64,000 nucleotides of DNA, taken from Magnetovibrio sp. (GTDB lineage: Bacteria; Pseudomonadota; Alphaproteobacteria; Rhodospirillales; Casp-alpha2). The notes under the pieces were generated by a model. That model was not told the DNA's origin. It ran no database searches and was given only the letters and a program-made list of their open reading frames with translations. The stretch lies in NCBI GenBank assembly GCA_002722175.1, contig PBKU01000019.1, positions 1-64,000 on the forward strand, in the 5' to 3' direction. The position numbers and the translations under genes are program-made. Shown here piece after piece: positions 30,424 through 39,391 of the stretch; position 1 is the first letter of the stretch; every line of letters begins with the position of its first letter.

Positions 30424-31584
30424 ATGGCTCTAGAACTTACTCACGATCAAAAAATGTTACAAGATACTGTTGATGCTTTTTTAGCCAATGAAATCTACCC
30501 ATATGAAGAGGAGGTTGATCGCACTGGAAAAGTGCCAATAGATCTAGGCCGGCAAATTGAAAAGCGCTCCAAAGAAGTAGGTCTTTTTTCGGCCAATCTA
30601 CCTGAATCAGTTGGCGGCGGTGGCTTGGATTATCGGGGTATGGCATTGTTAGAACGTGAATACGGAAAAACATCTCATGCACTCCATTCGTGGATAGGGC
30701 GGCCAACAGAAATTCTTTTAGCATGTGAAGGGGAGCAGAGAGAGCAATATCTTCTACCGTGTGTACGGGGTGAGAAGCGCGAACTCTTTGCCTTAACTGA
30801 GCCTGAAGCTGGATCTGATGTAATGTCAATGAAAACAAATGCAAAACCAGATGGAGATGATTGGATATTAAATGGTTCAAAACACTTTATTTCAGGGCCT
30901 AAAATGCCTGATTTTGCCATTGTTTTTGCCGCGACAGGGCTAGATGAAACACCTCGTGGTCCTAGAAAACAGATAACTGCTTTTTTAGTTGATGTTGGTA
31001 TTGATGGCTTCAGTATTTCAGAAGGCAGCCGCTGTGTCAGTTATCGCGGCTATAATACGTTTCAGCTAAATTTCTCGGATGTTCGACTTGGCCCCGGCCA
31101 AATACTTGGAGAAGCAGGCCAAGGGTTAGAGCAGGCAGGCAAGTGGCTAGGAATGAATCGGGTCTGGGTCGGAGCATCCTGTTGTGGAAAAGCAGAAAGA
31201 TTGTTTGATTTAAGTGCAGAATGGGCTGCTACCAGGAAACAGTTTGGGCAGCCAATTGGTAAATTTCAAGGGACAGGCTTTAAACTTGCTGATATTGCCG
31301 TTGAGTTAAGAGCGGCAGATTTACTGGTAGTTGACGCTGTCAAAAAAGCAGAAAAAGGAATTATGACCGATTCGGATGCAGCCATGGTCAAACTTTTCTG
31401 CTCTGAAATGCTCCACCGAGCCGCTGATCACGCGGTCCAGATATATGGTGGGATGGGGTTAATGGAAGAAATGCCAATCCAACGGCTATGGAGAGATTCT
31501 CGCCTTGAAAGAATCTGGGATGGCACTTCTGAAATTCAACGTCACATTATTTCTCGTTCCATTTTAAGGCCACTAGGTGCGTAA
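30424..31584 (+). CDS. Acyl-CoA dehydrogenase, candidate gamma-butyrobetainyl-CoA dehydrogenase
   Basis: 386 residues from the ATG at 30424, which has GGAAG five bases upstream; an ATG at 30412 is also possible. FAD acyl-CoA dehydrogenase fold: FALTEPEAGSDV, WILNGSKHFISG, RKQFGQPIGKFQ, and the carboxy-terminal YGGMGLMEEMPIQRLWRDSR block with the catalytic Glu region and WDGTSEIQR. In this setting the likely substrate is gamma-butyrobetainyl-CoA, giving crotonobetainyl-CoA for the CaiD-like hydratase. General acyl-CoA specificity cannot be excluded. Confidence 0.87.
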   Translation: MALELTHDQKMLQDTVDAFLANEIYPYEEEVDRTGKVPIDLGRQIEKRSKEVGLFSANLPESVGGGGLDYRGMALLEREYGKTSHALHSWIGRPTEILLACEGEQREQYLLPCVRGEKRELFALTEPEAGSDVMSMKTNAKPDGDDWILNGSKHFISGPKMPDFAIVFAATGLDETPRGPRKQITAFLVDVGIDGFSISEGSRCVSYRGYNTFQLNFSDVRLGPGQILGEAGQGLEQAGKWLGMNRVWVGASCCGKAERLFDLSAEWAATRKQFGQPIGKFQGTGFKLADIAVELRAADLLVVDAVKKAEKGIMTDSDAAMVKLFCSEMLHRAADHAVQIYGGMGLMEEMPIQRLWRDSRLERIWDGTSEIQRHIISRSILRPLGA

Positions 31585-31611
31585 CCATACTCCAAAACAT
31601 TATTTTTCTGA

Positions 31612-33729
31612 ATGACACCAAAGCAACGAAAAAATATTGCGAAACTTTTTAATCCACGCCACATAGCAATCATTGGCGGCCGAGATGCAGAAGTCGTTAT
31701 TGGGGAATGCTTAAGAATAGGTTACCAAGGCTCTATCTGGCCAGTTAACCCAAAAAGAAAAAAGATTGCTGGTATCAAGTGCTTTAAATCCATTGATGAC
31801 TTGCCCGGGCCTCCCGACGCAGCTTATATCGCGATCCCTCGAGAAGCTGCTGTGGAAGCGGTTAGAAGTTTGTCAAATATTGGGGCTGGTGGGGTCGTAT
31901 GCTATACGGCTGGGTTTGGTGAAGTTGGAAAGAAAGGAGCGGAACTAGAGAAAGCTCTTATCAATGAAGCCGGAGAGCTTGCTCTTGTTGGGCCAAATTG
32001 TTATGGCATAATAAATTATATTGGTAAGGTTGCACTATGGCCATTTGCACATGGAGGTTCAAGCCCTGGCTTTGGTGCCGCTATTATCACACAAAGCGGA
32101 ATGCTTTCTTCTGATCTCACCATGAGCCAACGGTCGTTCCCTTTTGCATACATGATATCAGCAGGGAATCAATCCGTCCTTCAACTTGAACACTATATTG
32201 ATTTTCTCAGCGATCTTCCTGAAGTTCGGGCAATTGGTTTGCATATTGAAGGACTTACAAATGTTTCTAAATTTTCTACAGCCTGTCTCAAAGCAATAAA
32301 AGCCAAAGTACCTATAGTAGCCCTTAAAACAGGGGCATCAAAAATAGGGAGCCAATTAACGTCGAGCCACACGGCATCACTATCCGGCGATGACGACCTA
32401 TATCAGGCACTCTTTGATCAACTTGGGATAATTTCCGTTTCAAACCCTGTACAATTAATCGAAACACTAAAATTTATTTCCATCGCGGGTCTACCAAAAG
32501 GATATCGAGTTGCCGGTCTAACCTGTTCAGGGGGGAGTGCGACAATGATCGCCGATTATTCAGAACGCGTTGGATTAACCCTCCCAAAGCCCTCAGCGAA
32601 TACACACAAAAAACTAACTAAATTATTGCCTCATACCGCTACTGTCTCAAATCCTTTGGATTATACAACACCTATTTGGGGAATTACAGAGCGCGTTACG
32701 CCTGTTTTTCAGTCCTTCTTATCTGATTCGGCCGAAACGGCGGTGCTCGTTCAGGACTACCCCCTACCTGGATTAGATGAAAGCAAACAAAGCTACCTTA
32801 ATGATGCAATGGCTTTTATTACATCAGTGCAAAACCTTGAAATTCCCGGCGCTATCTGTAGTACTTTTCCTGAAAATATGGATAAATCCACGCGAGAAAT
32901 GTTAATAGAAAATAATATCGCACCAATGCAAGGGCTACATGAAACCCTTAACGCTGTGGCCGGCGCTGCCTGGCATTACCACCGACGCAAGAGCATAAAA
33001 CCGAATAAGCCGATAATTTCTCCCGTCTCCTTTAAATGGGGGACTGTAAGAAATATCGATGAGTGGGAAGCAAAAAAATACCTGAACACGATGAAAATAA
33101 GTATTCCCCCCGGCCAACTAACTACTGCTTCGCAAGCACCAAGAATTGCCCGTAAGATTGGTTTCCCAGTTGCCGTTAAGATCGTCAAAGAGGGCCTTGC
33201 GCACAAAACAGAAGTAGGGGCAGTCGCTCTAAATTTATCCTCTGCAAAAGAGGTAGAAATGACAATCGCTCAAATGACGAATGACTATCGAAAGCATTTT
33301 TCTACCCATCCCCCAGATTGCTTTCTCGTTGAAAAGCAAGTAGGGCCTGTTCTTGCTGAATTACTTGTTAATATCCGGATCGATAAAATTTTTGGGTTGG
33401 TAATGACATTGGCAAGTGGTGGTATTTTCACAGAACTAATAGATGACAAGGAAACTATCCTACTACCAGCGACCCGCCGTGAATTTTCAACATCCCTTAA
33501 AAATTTGAAAATTGCGCATTTAATTGCCGGGTATCGCGGAAAACCAAGGGCGGATCGTAAGAAAATAATAGATGCCTTAGTCAACCTTGCAAACCACTTT
33601 AGTGCCCTAGTACCTTTAATTCGCGAAGTCGAAATTAACCCCCTGCTTATCCTTTCTGACTGTGTATCAGCAGTCGATGCAGCAATATGGGTCGCCTCAC
33701 AACCAAAAGCTGACTTCACTAGCGCATAG
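31612..33729 (+). CDS. NDP-forming acyl-CoA ligase (CoA-binding + ATP-grasp)
   Basis: 705 residues in the order CoA-binding domain (about 10-140), two succinyl-CoA-ligase-like domains (to about 450) and C-terminal ATP-grasp (about 480-700). His253 in SSHTASLSG is the expected phosphohistidine; PVAVKIV and the EVEINPLLI end belong to the ATP-grasp. It activates a carboxylic acid to its CoA ester with release of ADP and phosphate. Position 27 bases after the acyl-CoA dehydrogenase gene suggests it replaces the AMP-forming CaiC/BbsG type ligase for carnitine or gamma-butyrobetaine activation. No clear ribosome-binding site is seen. Confidence 0.87.
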   Translation: MTPKQRKNIAKLFNPRHIAIIGGRDAEVVIGECLRIGYQGSIWPVNPKRKKIAGIKCFKSIDDLPGPPDAAYIAIPREAAVEAVRSLSNIGAGGVVCYTAGFGEVGKKGAELEKALINEAGELALVGPNCYGIINYIGKVALWPFAHGGSSPGFGAAIITQSGMLSSDLTMSQRSFPFAYMISAGNQSVLQLEHYIDFLSDLPEVRAIGLHIEGLTNVSKFSTACLKAIKAKVPIVALKTGASKIGSQLTSSHTASLSGDDDLYQALFDQLGIISVSNPVQLIETLKFISIAGLPKGYRVAGLTCSGGSATMIADYSERVGLTLPKPSANTHKKLTKLLPHTATVSNPLDYTTPIWGITERVTPVFQSFLSDSAETAVLVQDYPLPGLDESKQSYLNDAMAFITSVQNLEIPGAICSTFPENMDKSTREMLIENNIAPMQGLHETLNAVAGAAWHYHRRKSIKPNKPIISPVSFKWGTVRNIDEWEAKKYLNTMKISIPPGQLTTASQAPRIARKIGFPVAVKIVKEGLAHKTEVGAVALNLSSAKEVEMTIAQMTNDYRKHFSTHPPDCFLVEKQVGPVLAELLVNIRIDKIFGLVMTLASGGIFTELIDDKETILLPATRREFSTSLKNLKIAHLIAGYRGKPRADRKKIIDALVNLANHFSALVPLIREVEINPLLILSDCVSAVDAAIWVASQPKADFTSA

Positions 33730-35203
33730 TAAATGGGTTAGACATTGGTTCTTCTGACGTGTTTACCCATATAGTCTTTGGCCTTGTATAATCATAAATT
33801 GCCTGAAAGCCGCTTTCCCGACCATAGCCTGACCCTTTAAACCCACCAAACTCTGCGATTGGCGATACGACCCGATAAGTGTTAACCCAAATAATACCAG
33901 CTCGAACTGCTTTGGCCACCCGCAGCGAACGAGCCCCATTCTTGGAAAAAACCCCTGCTGCAAGACCATGCTTTGTATCATTTGCATGGTTGATAGCTTC
34001 TTCCTCTGTCCTAAAGCGGAGAACACTTAATACGGGGCCAAACAATTCGGTGTCAACAATACGGTTGCTTTGGTCTGCACATTCAATAATCGTTGGTTCA
34101 TAATACCAACCACTGCCTAAATTAGACGGCCGTTTCCCGCCATGAAGGAGTTTTCCTCCTTCTTCTTGAGCATAATCTACCTCAATCTCAATTCTGTCCA
34201 ACTGGGCTGTAGTTGCAAGCGGCCCCATCTGAGTAGAATCTTCCAACGGATCGCCAATTTCAATATTTTTAGCTTGTTCAACCATTGCCTCTAGAAATTT
34301 GTCTGCAATAGTATCCTGTAGGTATAGCCGTGACCCTGCCACGCAGCTTTGGCCACTTGCACCAAATATTCCTGCTACAGAGCCATTAACTGCGCTTTCG
34401 AGATCTGCATCATCAAATACAATGAAAGGCGATTTCCCTCCAAGTTCGAGTGATACCTCAGCAAAATTCTCCTTGGAATTTTGAATAATATGGCCAGCCG
34501 TGTCCGGTCCGCCTGTAAAGCTGATTCGTTGCACTAATGGGTGGGATGTTAGTATACGCCCACACGGATCTCCATGCCCCGTTACAATATTTACCACTCC
34601 CGGTGGGATCCCTGCCTCTTCAATTAATTTACCAAACTCTAACATCGCTGCAGAGGCATGCTCCGAAGCTTTCAGGACAACCGTATTACCGGCAGCCAAC
34701 GCCGGTCCAATCTTTACAGCAACAAGAAACAATTGTGAATTCCAAGGCACAACCGCAGCTACGACACCGAGGGGTTCACGCATTGTAAATACACACATGT
34801 CTGACTTGTCGATTGGCATGGTATCACCATGAACTTTGTCAGCACAGCCCGCATAATAATAAAAAAATTCTGCTATATACTTCGCTTGCCAACGGGTTTC
34901 CTTGAGCATTTTTCCAGTATCAATACTTTCAACTCGTCCAAGCTCTTCCGATTTTTCCGCTAGCAAGTCGGCAAGCTTGCGCAAATATCGACCTCTCTCG
35001 GTTGGTGTTGCCTTTGACCAGGGTCCTACAGAAAAAGCTTGGTGAGCTGATTTAACAGCACGGTCTACGTCATTTGCTGTTGCTTCCGGAATTGTAGCCC
35101 ATGGCATTCCCGTTGCAGGGGTTAGGCTATTAAAACTCTTTCCATCTTCAGCGGCAATCCATTCACCATCAATTAACATTTTATACTCTGCTAGCTCCGT
35201 CAT
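33719..35203 (-). CDS. Aldehyde dehydrogenase (betaine-aldehyde dehydrogenase-like)
   Basis: About 494 residues from the ATG at 35203, chosen because GAGGAG lies eight bases upstream; longer starts to 35257 lack this. NAD-dependent aldehyde dehydrogenase with PWNSQLFL, the catalytic Glu253 (LELGGKSPF) and nucleophile Cys287 (SGQSCVAGSR), and ELFGPVLSV. Candidates are betaine aldehyde, 4-trimethylaminobutyraldehyde or succinic semialdehyde. It is convergent with the ligase gene, overlapping its 3' end by 11 bases, and divergent from the RidA gene. Its location beside the carnitine set suggests 4-trimethylaminobutyraldehyde as a substrate, unproven. Confidence 0.88.
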   Translation of the reverse strand: MTELAEYKMLIDGEWIAAEDGKSFNSLTPATGMPWATIPEATANDVDRAVKSAHQAFSVGPWSKATPTERGRYLRKLADLLAEKSEELGRVESIDTGKMLKETRWQAKYIAEFFYYYAGCADKVHGDTMPIDKSDMCVFTMREPLGVVAAVVPWNSQLFLVAVKIGPALAAGNTVVLKASEHASAAMLEFGKLIEEAGIPPGVVNIVTGHGDPCGRILTSHPLVQRISFTGGPDTAGHIIQNSKENFAEVSLELGGKSPFIVFDDADLESAVNGSVAGIFGASGQSCVAGSRLYLQDTIADKFLEAMVEQAKNIEIGDPLEDSTQMGPLATTAQLDRIEIEVDYAQEEGGKLLHGGKRPSNLGSGWYYEPTIIECADQSNRIVDTELFGPVLSVLRFRTEEEAINHANDTKHGLAAGVFSKNGARSLRVAKAVRAGIIWVNTYRVVSPIAEFGGFKGSGYGRESGFQAIYDYTRPKTIWVNTSEEPMSNPFTMR

Positions 35204-35351
35204 CTTGTGCTCCTCTCTCATCCCCTGGCATAAATTTCTTTTCAATGGCGACAACAAAAAATCATTAAGTTACTCTGAATAGCTAGTTGACGTATATCCC
35301 TAAATATTTACCTTTACAGCAAATAACATTTTGTTGGCAAAAGGAAAACCC

Positions 35352-35741
35352 ATGGATAAAAAAAAACAAGTCATAGGTGCACCATTAATCATTAACGGAA
35401 GAACTCTCTCACTTTCACGCGCCATACGGGCAGGTGACTTTGTTTTCCTCACTGGACAAATCCCATTTCAAAATGGAATTCCAATGACAACTGGAACAAT
35501 TGAAGATCAAACGCGCGTTGTCCTTGATGAAATAACAAAAACGCTCAAAGAAGCCGGCTGTGGACTTTCAGACGTGGTAAAAACTATGGTCTGGCTAGTT
35601 GATAGAAAAGACTTCCCAGGCTTCAATACCGTATATGGAGAGTATTTTCCCTCCAATCCGCCTGCCCGCTCCGCTGTCGCGAGCGACTTGCTGGTTGATG
35701 TGCGTGTGGAAATTGAGGCTATCGCCTATAATCCTCTTTAA
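35352..35741 (+). CDS. RidA/YjgF/UK114 family protein
   Basis: 129 residues from the ATG at 35352 (AAGGA six bases upstream). RidA fold with GDFVFLTGQIP, LKEAGCGLSDVVKTMVWL and the terminal NPPARSAVASDLLVDVRVEIEAIA, where the Arg is the imine/carboxylate-binding residue. Family members hydrolyse reactive enamines and imines. Many catabolic clusters carry a RidA paralogue acting as a dedicated deaminase or lyase partner; that is the likely role here. The alpha/beta hydrolase gene follows after 10 bases. Confidence 0.88.
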   Translation: MDKKKQVIGAPLIINGRTLSLSRAIRAGDFVFLTGQIPFQNGIPMTTGTIEDQTRVVLDEITKTLKEAGCGLSDVVKTMVWLVDRKDFPGFNTVYGEYFPSNPPARSAVASDLLVDVRVEIEAIAYNPL

Positions 35742-35751
35742 GTATAGCACT

Positions 35752-36558
35752 ATGAAGAAAGTTTCTGTAGACGGTACAATTTATGAGAGGAAAGGTCATG
35801 GCCCACCCGTCGTTTTGGTGCATGGGTTAGGCCTAAACCGCGGTATGTGGCAGTGGTTGACTTGTGATCTAAAGGATTCTTTTGAAGTTTTTACCTTTGA
35901 TCTATTTGGGCATGGGGATAGCCCGAAACCGCCCTCAAAACCATCATTAACCCTCTTTTCAGAACAGATCAATAACTTGCTCAAAACTGTTAGACGAGGG
36001 AAAGCCGCTATTGTTGGGTTTTCATTAGGAGGGATGATTGTCCGCCGATTTACCCAAAATTACCCCCACTCTGTAATGGCCTTAGCAATACTAAACTCTC
36101 CACATGCCCGCACAACTTCCGAACGTGAAACCGTACTGGAACGTGTACGACAAGTCGAAGAATATGGTCCCGAAGCAACTATAGAGGCCGCGTTGGAACG
36201 TTGGTTTACGCCTCAATTCCGTATCGCTGAACCAGCGATCTTGGAAAAAATAAGACAATGGATCTCGGCAAACGACCCGAATATCTACGCAAAGAACTAT
36301 CGCGTTCTTGCTGAAGCTGACACGGAGATTCGTGAGGTTATTAAAACCTTCAGTTGCCCGACGTTAGTAATGACCGGAGAAGAAGATCACGGAAATTCAC
36401 CAAATATGACACTCGAAATGGTCAATGCGATTCCCAATTCACGTGCAATAATTTTACCTAAGCTTCGGCATATGGCACTAGTCGAAGATCCGAAACTGTT
36501 CAACCCACCATTGGTATCATTTCTAAAGAAGGCATTGATAAAACGAGAAAGGATATGA
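35752..36558 (+). CDS. Alpha/beta hydrolase (thioesterase/enol-lactonase-like)
   Basis: 268 residues from the ATG at 35752; a longer frame would run back into the RidA gene and is not credible. Features: VVLVHGLGLNRGMW oxyanion region, nucleophile elbow GFSLGGM, acid in GEEDHGNS and catalytic His in LRHMALVEDP. The cluster lacks an obvious thioesterase for carnitinyl-CoA or betainyl-CoA, so this enzyme is a candidate, but ring or ester hydrolysis is equally possible. It overlaps the following small gene by a few bases or abuts it. Confidence 0.85.
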   Translation: MKKVSVDGTIYERKGHGPPVVLVHGLGLNRGMWQWLTCDLKDSFEVFTFDLFGHGDSPKPPSKPSLTLFSEQINNLLKTVRRGKAAIVGFSLGGMIVRRFTQNYPHSVMALAILNSPHARTTSERETVLERVRQVEEYGPEATIEAALERWFTPQFRIAEPAILEKIRQWISANDPNIYAKNYRVLAEADTEIREVIKTFSCPTLVMTGEEDHGNSPNMTLEMVNAIPNSRAIILPKLRHMALVEDPKLFNPPLVSFLKKALIKRERI

Positions 36559-36560
36559 TA

Positions 36561-36935
36561 ATGACTGATACAAAAAAATTAACAAATTCATTGTTAGAAG
36601 CTATTGTTGAGGCCTTTAATTCAAAAGATATTGATCGTATCGTTAGCCACTTCAAAAAAGACGGTGAAATGATATTGGCAGCAGGGCCTGGTCGATTTGG
36701 AACTAAGCTAAAAGGTCATGACGAGATACGAGACGGCCTAAAAAAGCGGTTCGAAAGCATTCCAGACATCAAATGGACTGAAGGCGAGCATTGGATCTCC
36801 GACAATAGGGGAGTCTCGCGGTGGCGCGTTACAGGCACACCGGTTGCCGGCGGTATTCTAGATAGTGTAGGTTGTGATCTCTGGGAGTTTGAAGGAGAAA
36901 AAATTCTCAGAAAAGATACATATTACAAGCAATAA
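36561..36935 (+). CDS. SnoaL-like (NTF2 fold) protein
   Basis: 124 residues, SnoaL/NTF2-like alpha+beta barrel: LLEAIVEAFNSKDIDRIVSHFKKDGEM at the start and RWRVTGTPVAGG and CDLWEFEGEKILRKDTYYKQ at the end. Such proteins are small isomerases, hydrolases or binding partners. ATG codons at 36555 and 36561 compete; GAAAGG at 36547 favours the second. It is translationally coupled to the alpha/beta hydrolase gene. No specific function can be given. Confidence 0.75.
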   Translation: MTDTKKLTNSLLEAIVEAFNSKDIDRIVSHFKKDGEMILAAGPGRFGTKLKGHDEIRDGLKKRFESIPDIKWTEGEHWISDNRGVSRWRVTGTPVAGGILDSVGCDLWEFEGEKILRKDTYYKQ

Positions 36936-37061
36936 ATAAATTAATTAGCTAGTTACTAAGGCCCGCGTTGGCTACATTGAATTTTCATTAAGAGCAAGCA
37001 TTAAGCAACTTGAGAAAACCGCCAAACTATTTCGTTGGAGAGCCATTCTGGAGTTTACCAC

Positions 37062-38264
37062 ATGACAAAAACAACAGGTCTTAAAGCTCCATTTTACGAT
37101 GATGTTTGGAAACAATTACGTAAGGTTACACCTACAATTGAAACATCAGATACATTGCCAGCAGCGTGCTACAGTGATCAACAGATTTTTGAGTATGAAA
37201 GACAGGTTATTTTTAACACCTCATGGAACTGCATTGGTCGAAAGGATCAGCTAACCAACGCAGGCGATTATGCAGCTCTTGACCTTGCCGGCGTACCACT
37301 AATTATTCTGAAAAATAAGAAAGGTTTTTTACGTGCATTCGTAAACTCATGTCGACATCGCGGTATGTATCTTCTTGAAGGACGAGGATGTGTTCGCGCT
37401 ATTACCTGTCCATTTCATGGATGGACATATAACCTAGATGGCAGTCTGGTCAGTGCACCTAAGATACAAAGCCTCAGGGGTACAAACAAAAGTGATTTTA
37501 ATCTTATATCCATTCCTCTTGCAGTAGCCGATGGCTTTGCATTTGTATCATTAAGAAACAATCCGCCAAAAATCGATAGATGGCTTGGGGATTTTTCAGA
37601 ACGACATGCTCCATGGTCACTAAATAATTTTGTAACAACGTATAGAGAAGAGTTTGAAGTTGCATGCAATTGGAAGCTCTTTTTAGATGTGTTTTGCGAA
37701 TGGTACCATTTACCTTACGTTCACTCGAAATTAGTTGGGGGCCACTATGGAGTTCCTGAACCAATTGATAAGGTTAACGGTAACTATGCATCCCAATTCG
37801 GGATGATTGAAGGGAGGGGGGGGTTAAGCGGTGAATTTTCTAAGAACAAACACGATCAATTAGCCTTTCCAATGATTCCAACTATAAAAGGAAGAGACAG
37901 GCTAGGTGGTCGCTACAGCTGGGTTTTCCCAAATCTTGTTTTCTCTGCAAACCCCGACGCATTATGGCTATATGAAGCATTCCCAATGACAGTTGACCGA
38001 ACGCGAATTGTATTTTCATTCTGCTTCCCGCCTGAGACAACTAATGAAGTCGACTTTGAAAGCCGTGCAAAAAACTACTACAAGCGGTTACAAGTAGCCG
38101 TTCAAGAGGATATTGTTATCCTGGAAAAGCAGCAGAAAGGTTTGTCTATTCCATATCATAGAACTGGGCGTTATTGCTTGGAACTTGAGCCAATGGTAGC
38201 AAAATTCGCCCATTGGTATGCACAGCAATTACTAGCTTCACGGAACATTAACAACTCGAATTAA
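37062..38264 (+). CDS. Rieske non-heme iron oxygenase, quaternary-amine oxygenase-like
   Basis: 400 residues from the ATG at 37062 (GGAG eight bases upstream). Rieske cluster ligands Cys97-x-His99 and Cys116-x-x-His119, then the mononuclear iron motif EWYHLPYVH with His216 and His221. The bridging residue three before the first His is Glu213, not the usual Asp; Glu at this place is found in carnitine (CntA), glycine betaine and stachydrine oxygenases. A D-containing segment VQEDIVILEKQQKG follows. No reductase gene is adjacent, so electrons must come from elsewhere. Substrate: probably a betaine-like compound. Confidence 0.83.
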   Translation: MTKTTGLKAPFYDDVWKQLRKVTPTIETSDTLPAACYSDQQIFEYERQVIFNTSWNCIGRKDQLTNAGDYAALDLAGVPLIILKNKKGFLRAFVNSCRHRGMYLLEGRGCVRAITCPFHGWTYNLDGSLVSAPKIQSLRGTNKSDFNLISIPLAVADGFAFVSLRNNPPKIDRWLGDFSERHAPWSLNNFVTTYREEFEVACNWKLFLDVFCEWYHLPYVHSKLVGGHYGVPEPIDKVNGNYASQFGMIEGRGGLSGEFSKNKHDQLAFPMIPTIKGRDRLGGRYSWVFPNLVFSANPDALWLYEAFPMTVDRTRIVFSFCFPPETTNEVDFESRAKNYYKRLQVAVQEDIVILEKQQKGLSIPYHRTGRYCLELEPMVAKFAHWYAQQLLASRNINNSN

Positions 38265-38352
38265 TTCAAAATTATTTTCGCTTCCGCATATAGATAACGG
38301 TATGCTACCCTAGTCAAAATATCGTGTTTATTGAAAAGAATTAGAAAGACTA

Positions 38353-39198
38353 ATGGCTAAAACTGTTGGATTTATTGGCCTAGGAGCAATGGGGTCATCA
38401 ATGGCTCCTCATTTGGCAAAGGCAGGGTATCAAGTTGTCGGATTCGACATAAACGCGCAATTAAATTCCTCAAAACGCTTTTTTCAAGCAAAAACTTTAA
38501 CTGAACTATTAGTTTCTGATGTAATTATTTTTGTTCTGCCAAATGGAAAAATTGTATCAGAAGTTGCGTCCCGCCTAGTGAGCCTAGGATTGTCCGCACT
38601 ATATATAGATATGTCATCAAGCAACCCTATAGACACCTTGTCCCTTTTTGAAAAAATATCAAGCAATGGCTCTACCCTGATCGATGCACCTGTATCAGGT
38701 GGAGTAACTCGTGCTCGCACAGCAGAACTAGCCATTATGGCTGGTGGAAACAAAAAAGATATAAAAATTGCAAAACCCTTGTTATCAACTATGGGAGAAG
38801 TAAAAATTGCCGGTTGCTTGGGTGCAGGGCATGCTATGAAAGCGCTAAATAATTATGTTTCTGCAGCAGGGCTGATTGCAAGTTTTGAGGCATTAGCGAC
38901 CGCCCGGGCTTTTGGGATCAAGCCGGAAACGTTTATTAGTATTATTAATTCTGCAACTGGCCGGAACAATACAACTGAAGTTAAACTGGACAGATTTGTT
39001 ATTGCCAAAACTTTCAACTCTGGTTTTTCTCTCGACCTGCAAACGAAGGATGTAGCTATTGCGGACTCTCTAATAAGGAGGTTTATTTCAGAAAACTGTT
39101 TCTCTGAAAAAGTGCTAAACTATCTTTTAACTGCCTCTAATACTCTCCAAAAGGGAGCAGATCACACCGAAATATACCGTCTGGTAGACAAAGACTAG
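38353..39198 (+). CDS. Beta-hydroxyacid dehydrogenase (3-hydroxyisobutyrate dehydrogenase family)
   Basis: 281 residues. N-terminal NAD(P) loop GFIGLGAMGSSMAPHLAKAGY, substrate-binding DAPVSGGVTRART, and the catalytic lysine in GAGHAMKALNNYVSA. Oxidises beta-hydroxyacids such as 3-hydroxyisobutyrate, tartronate semialdehyde or relatives; the specific substrate is not evident. Last gene of the plus-strand cluster, convergent with the isochorismatase genes across 193 bases that contain no clear terminator. Confidence 0.86.
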   Translation: MAKTVGFIGLGAMGSSMAPHLAKAGYQVVGFDINAQLNSSKRFFQAKTLTELLVSDVIIFVLPNGKIVSEVASRLVSLGLSALYIDMSSSNPIDTLSLFEKISSNGSTLIDAPVSGGVTRARTAELAIMAGGNKKDIKIAKPLLSTMGEVKIAGCLGAGHAMKALNNYVSAAGLIASFEALATARAFGIKPETFISIINSATGRNNTTEVKLDRFVIAKTFNSGFSLDLQTKDVAIADSLIRRFISENCFSEKVLNYLLTASNTLQKGADHTEIYRLVDKD

Positions 39199-39391
39199 AA
39201 ATATCTGAATCTATCCTTCTTCAATCTATTTTCAAAGTTAGTTTATAAAACTTGTGGAAATACTTGTAGTTTTAACAAACACAATAACCCTTTAAACAAG
39301 GATAAACAAAAAAATTAGTTTTCTACTTCAAATGTTATAATGTTTTTGCCGTGTTAGGCGTTAGGCCAGGTATGTGTGAAGGGGTATTTTA

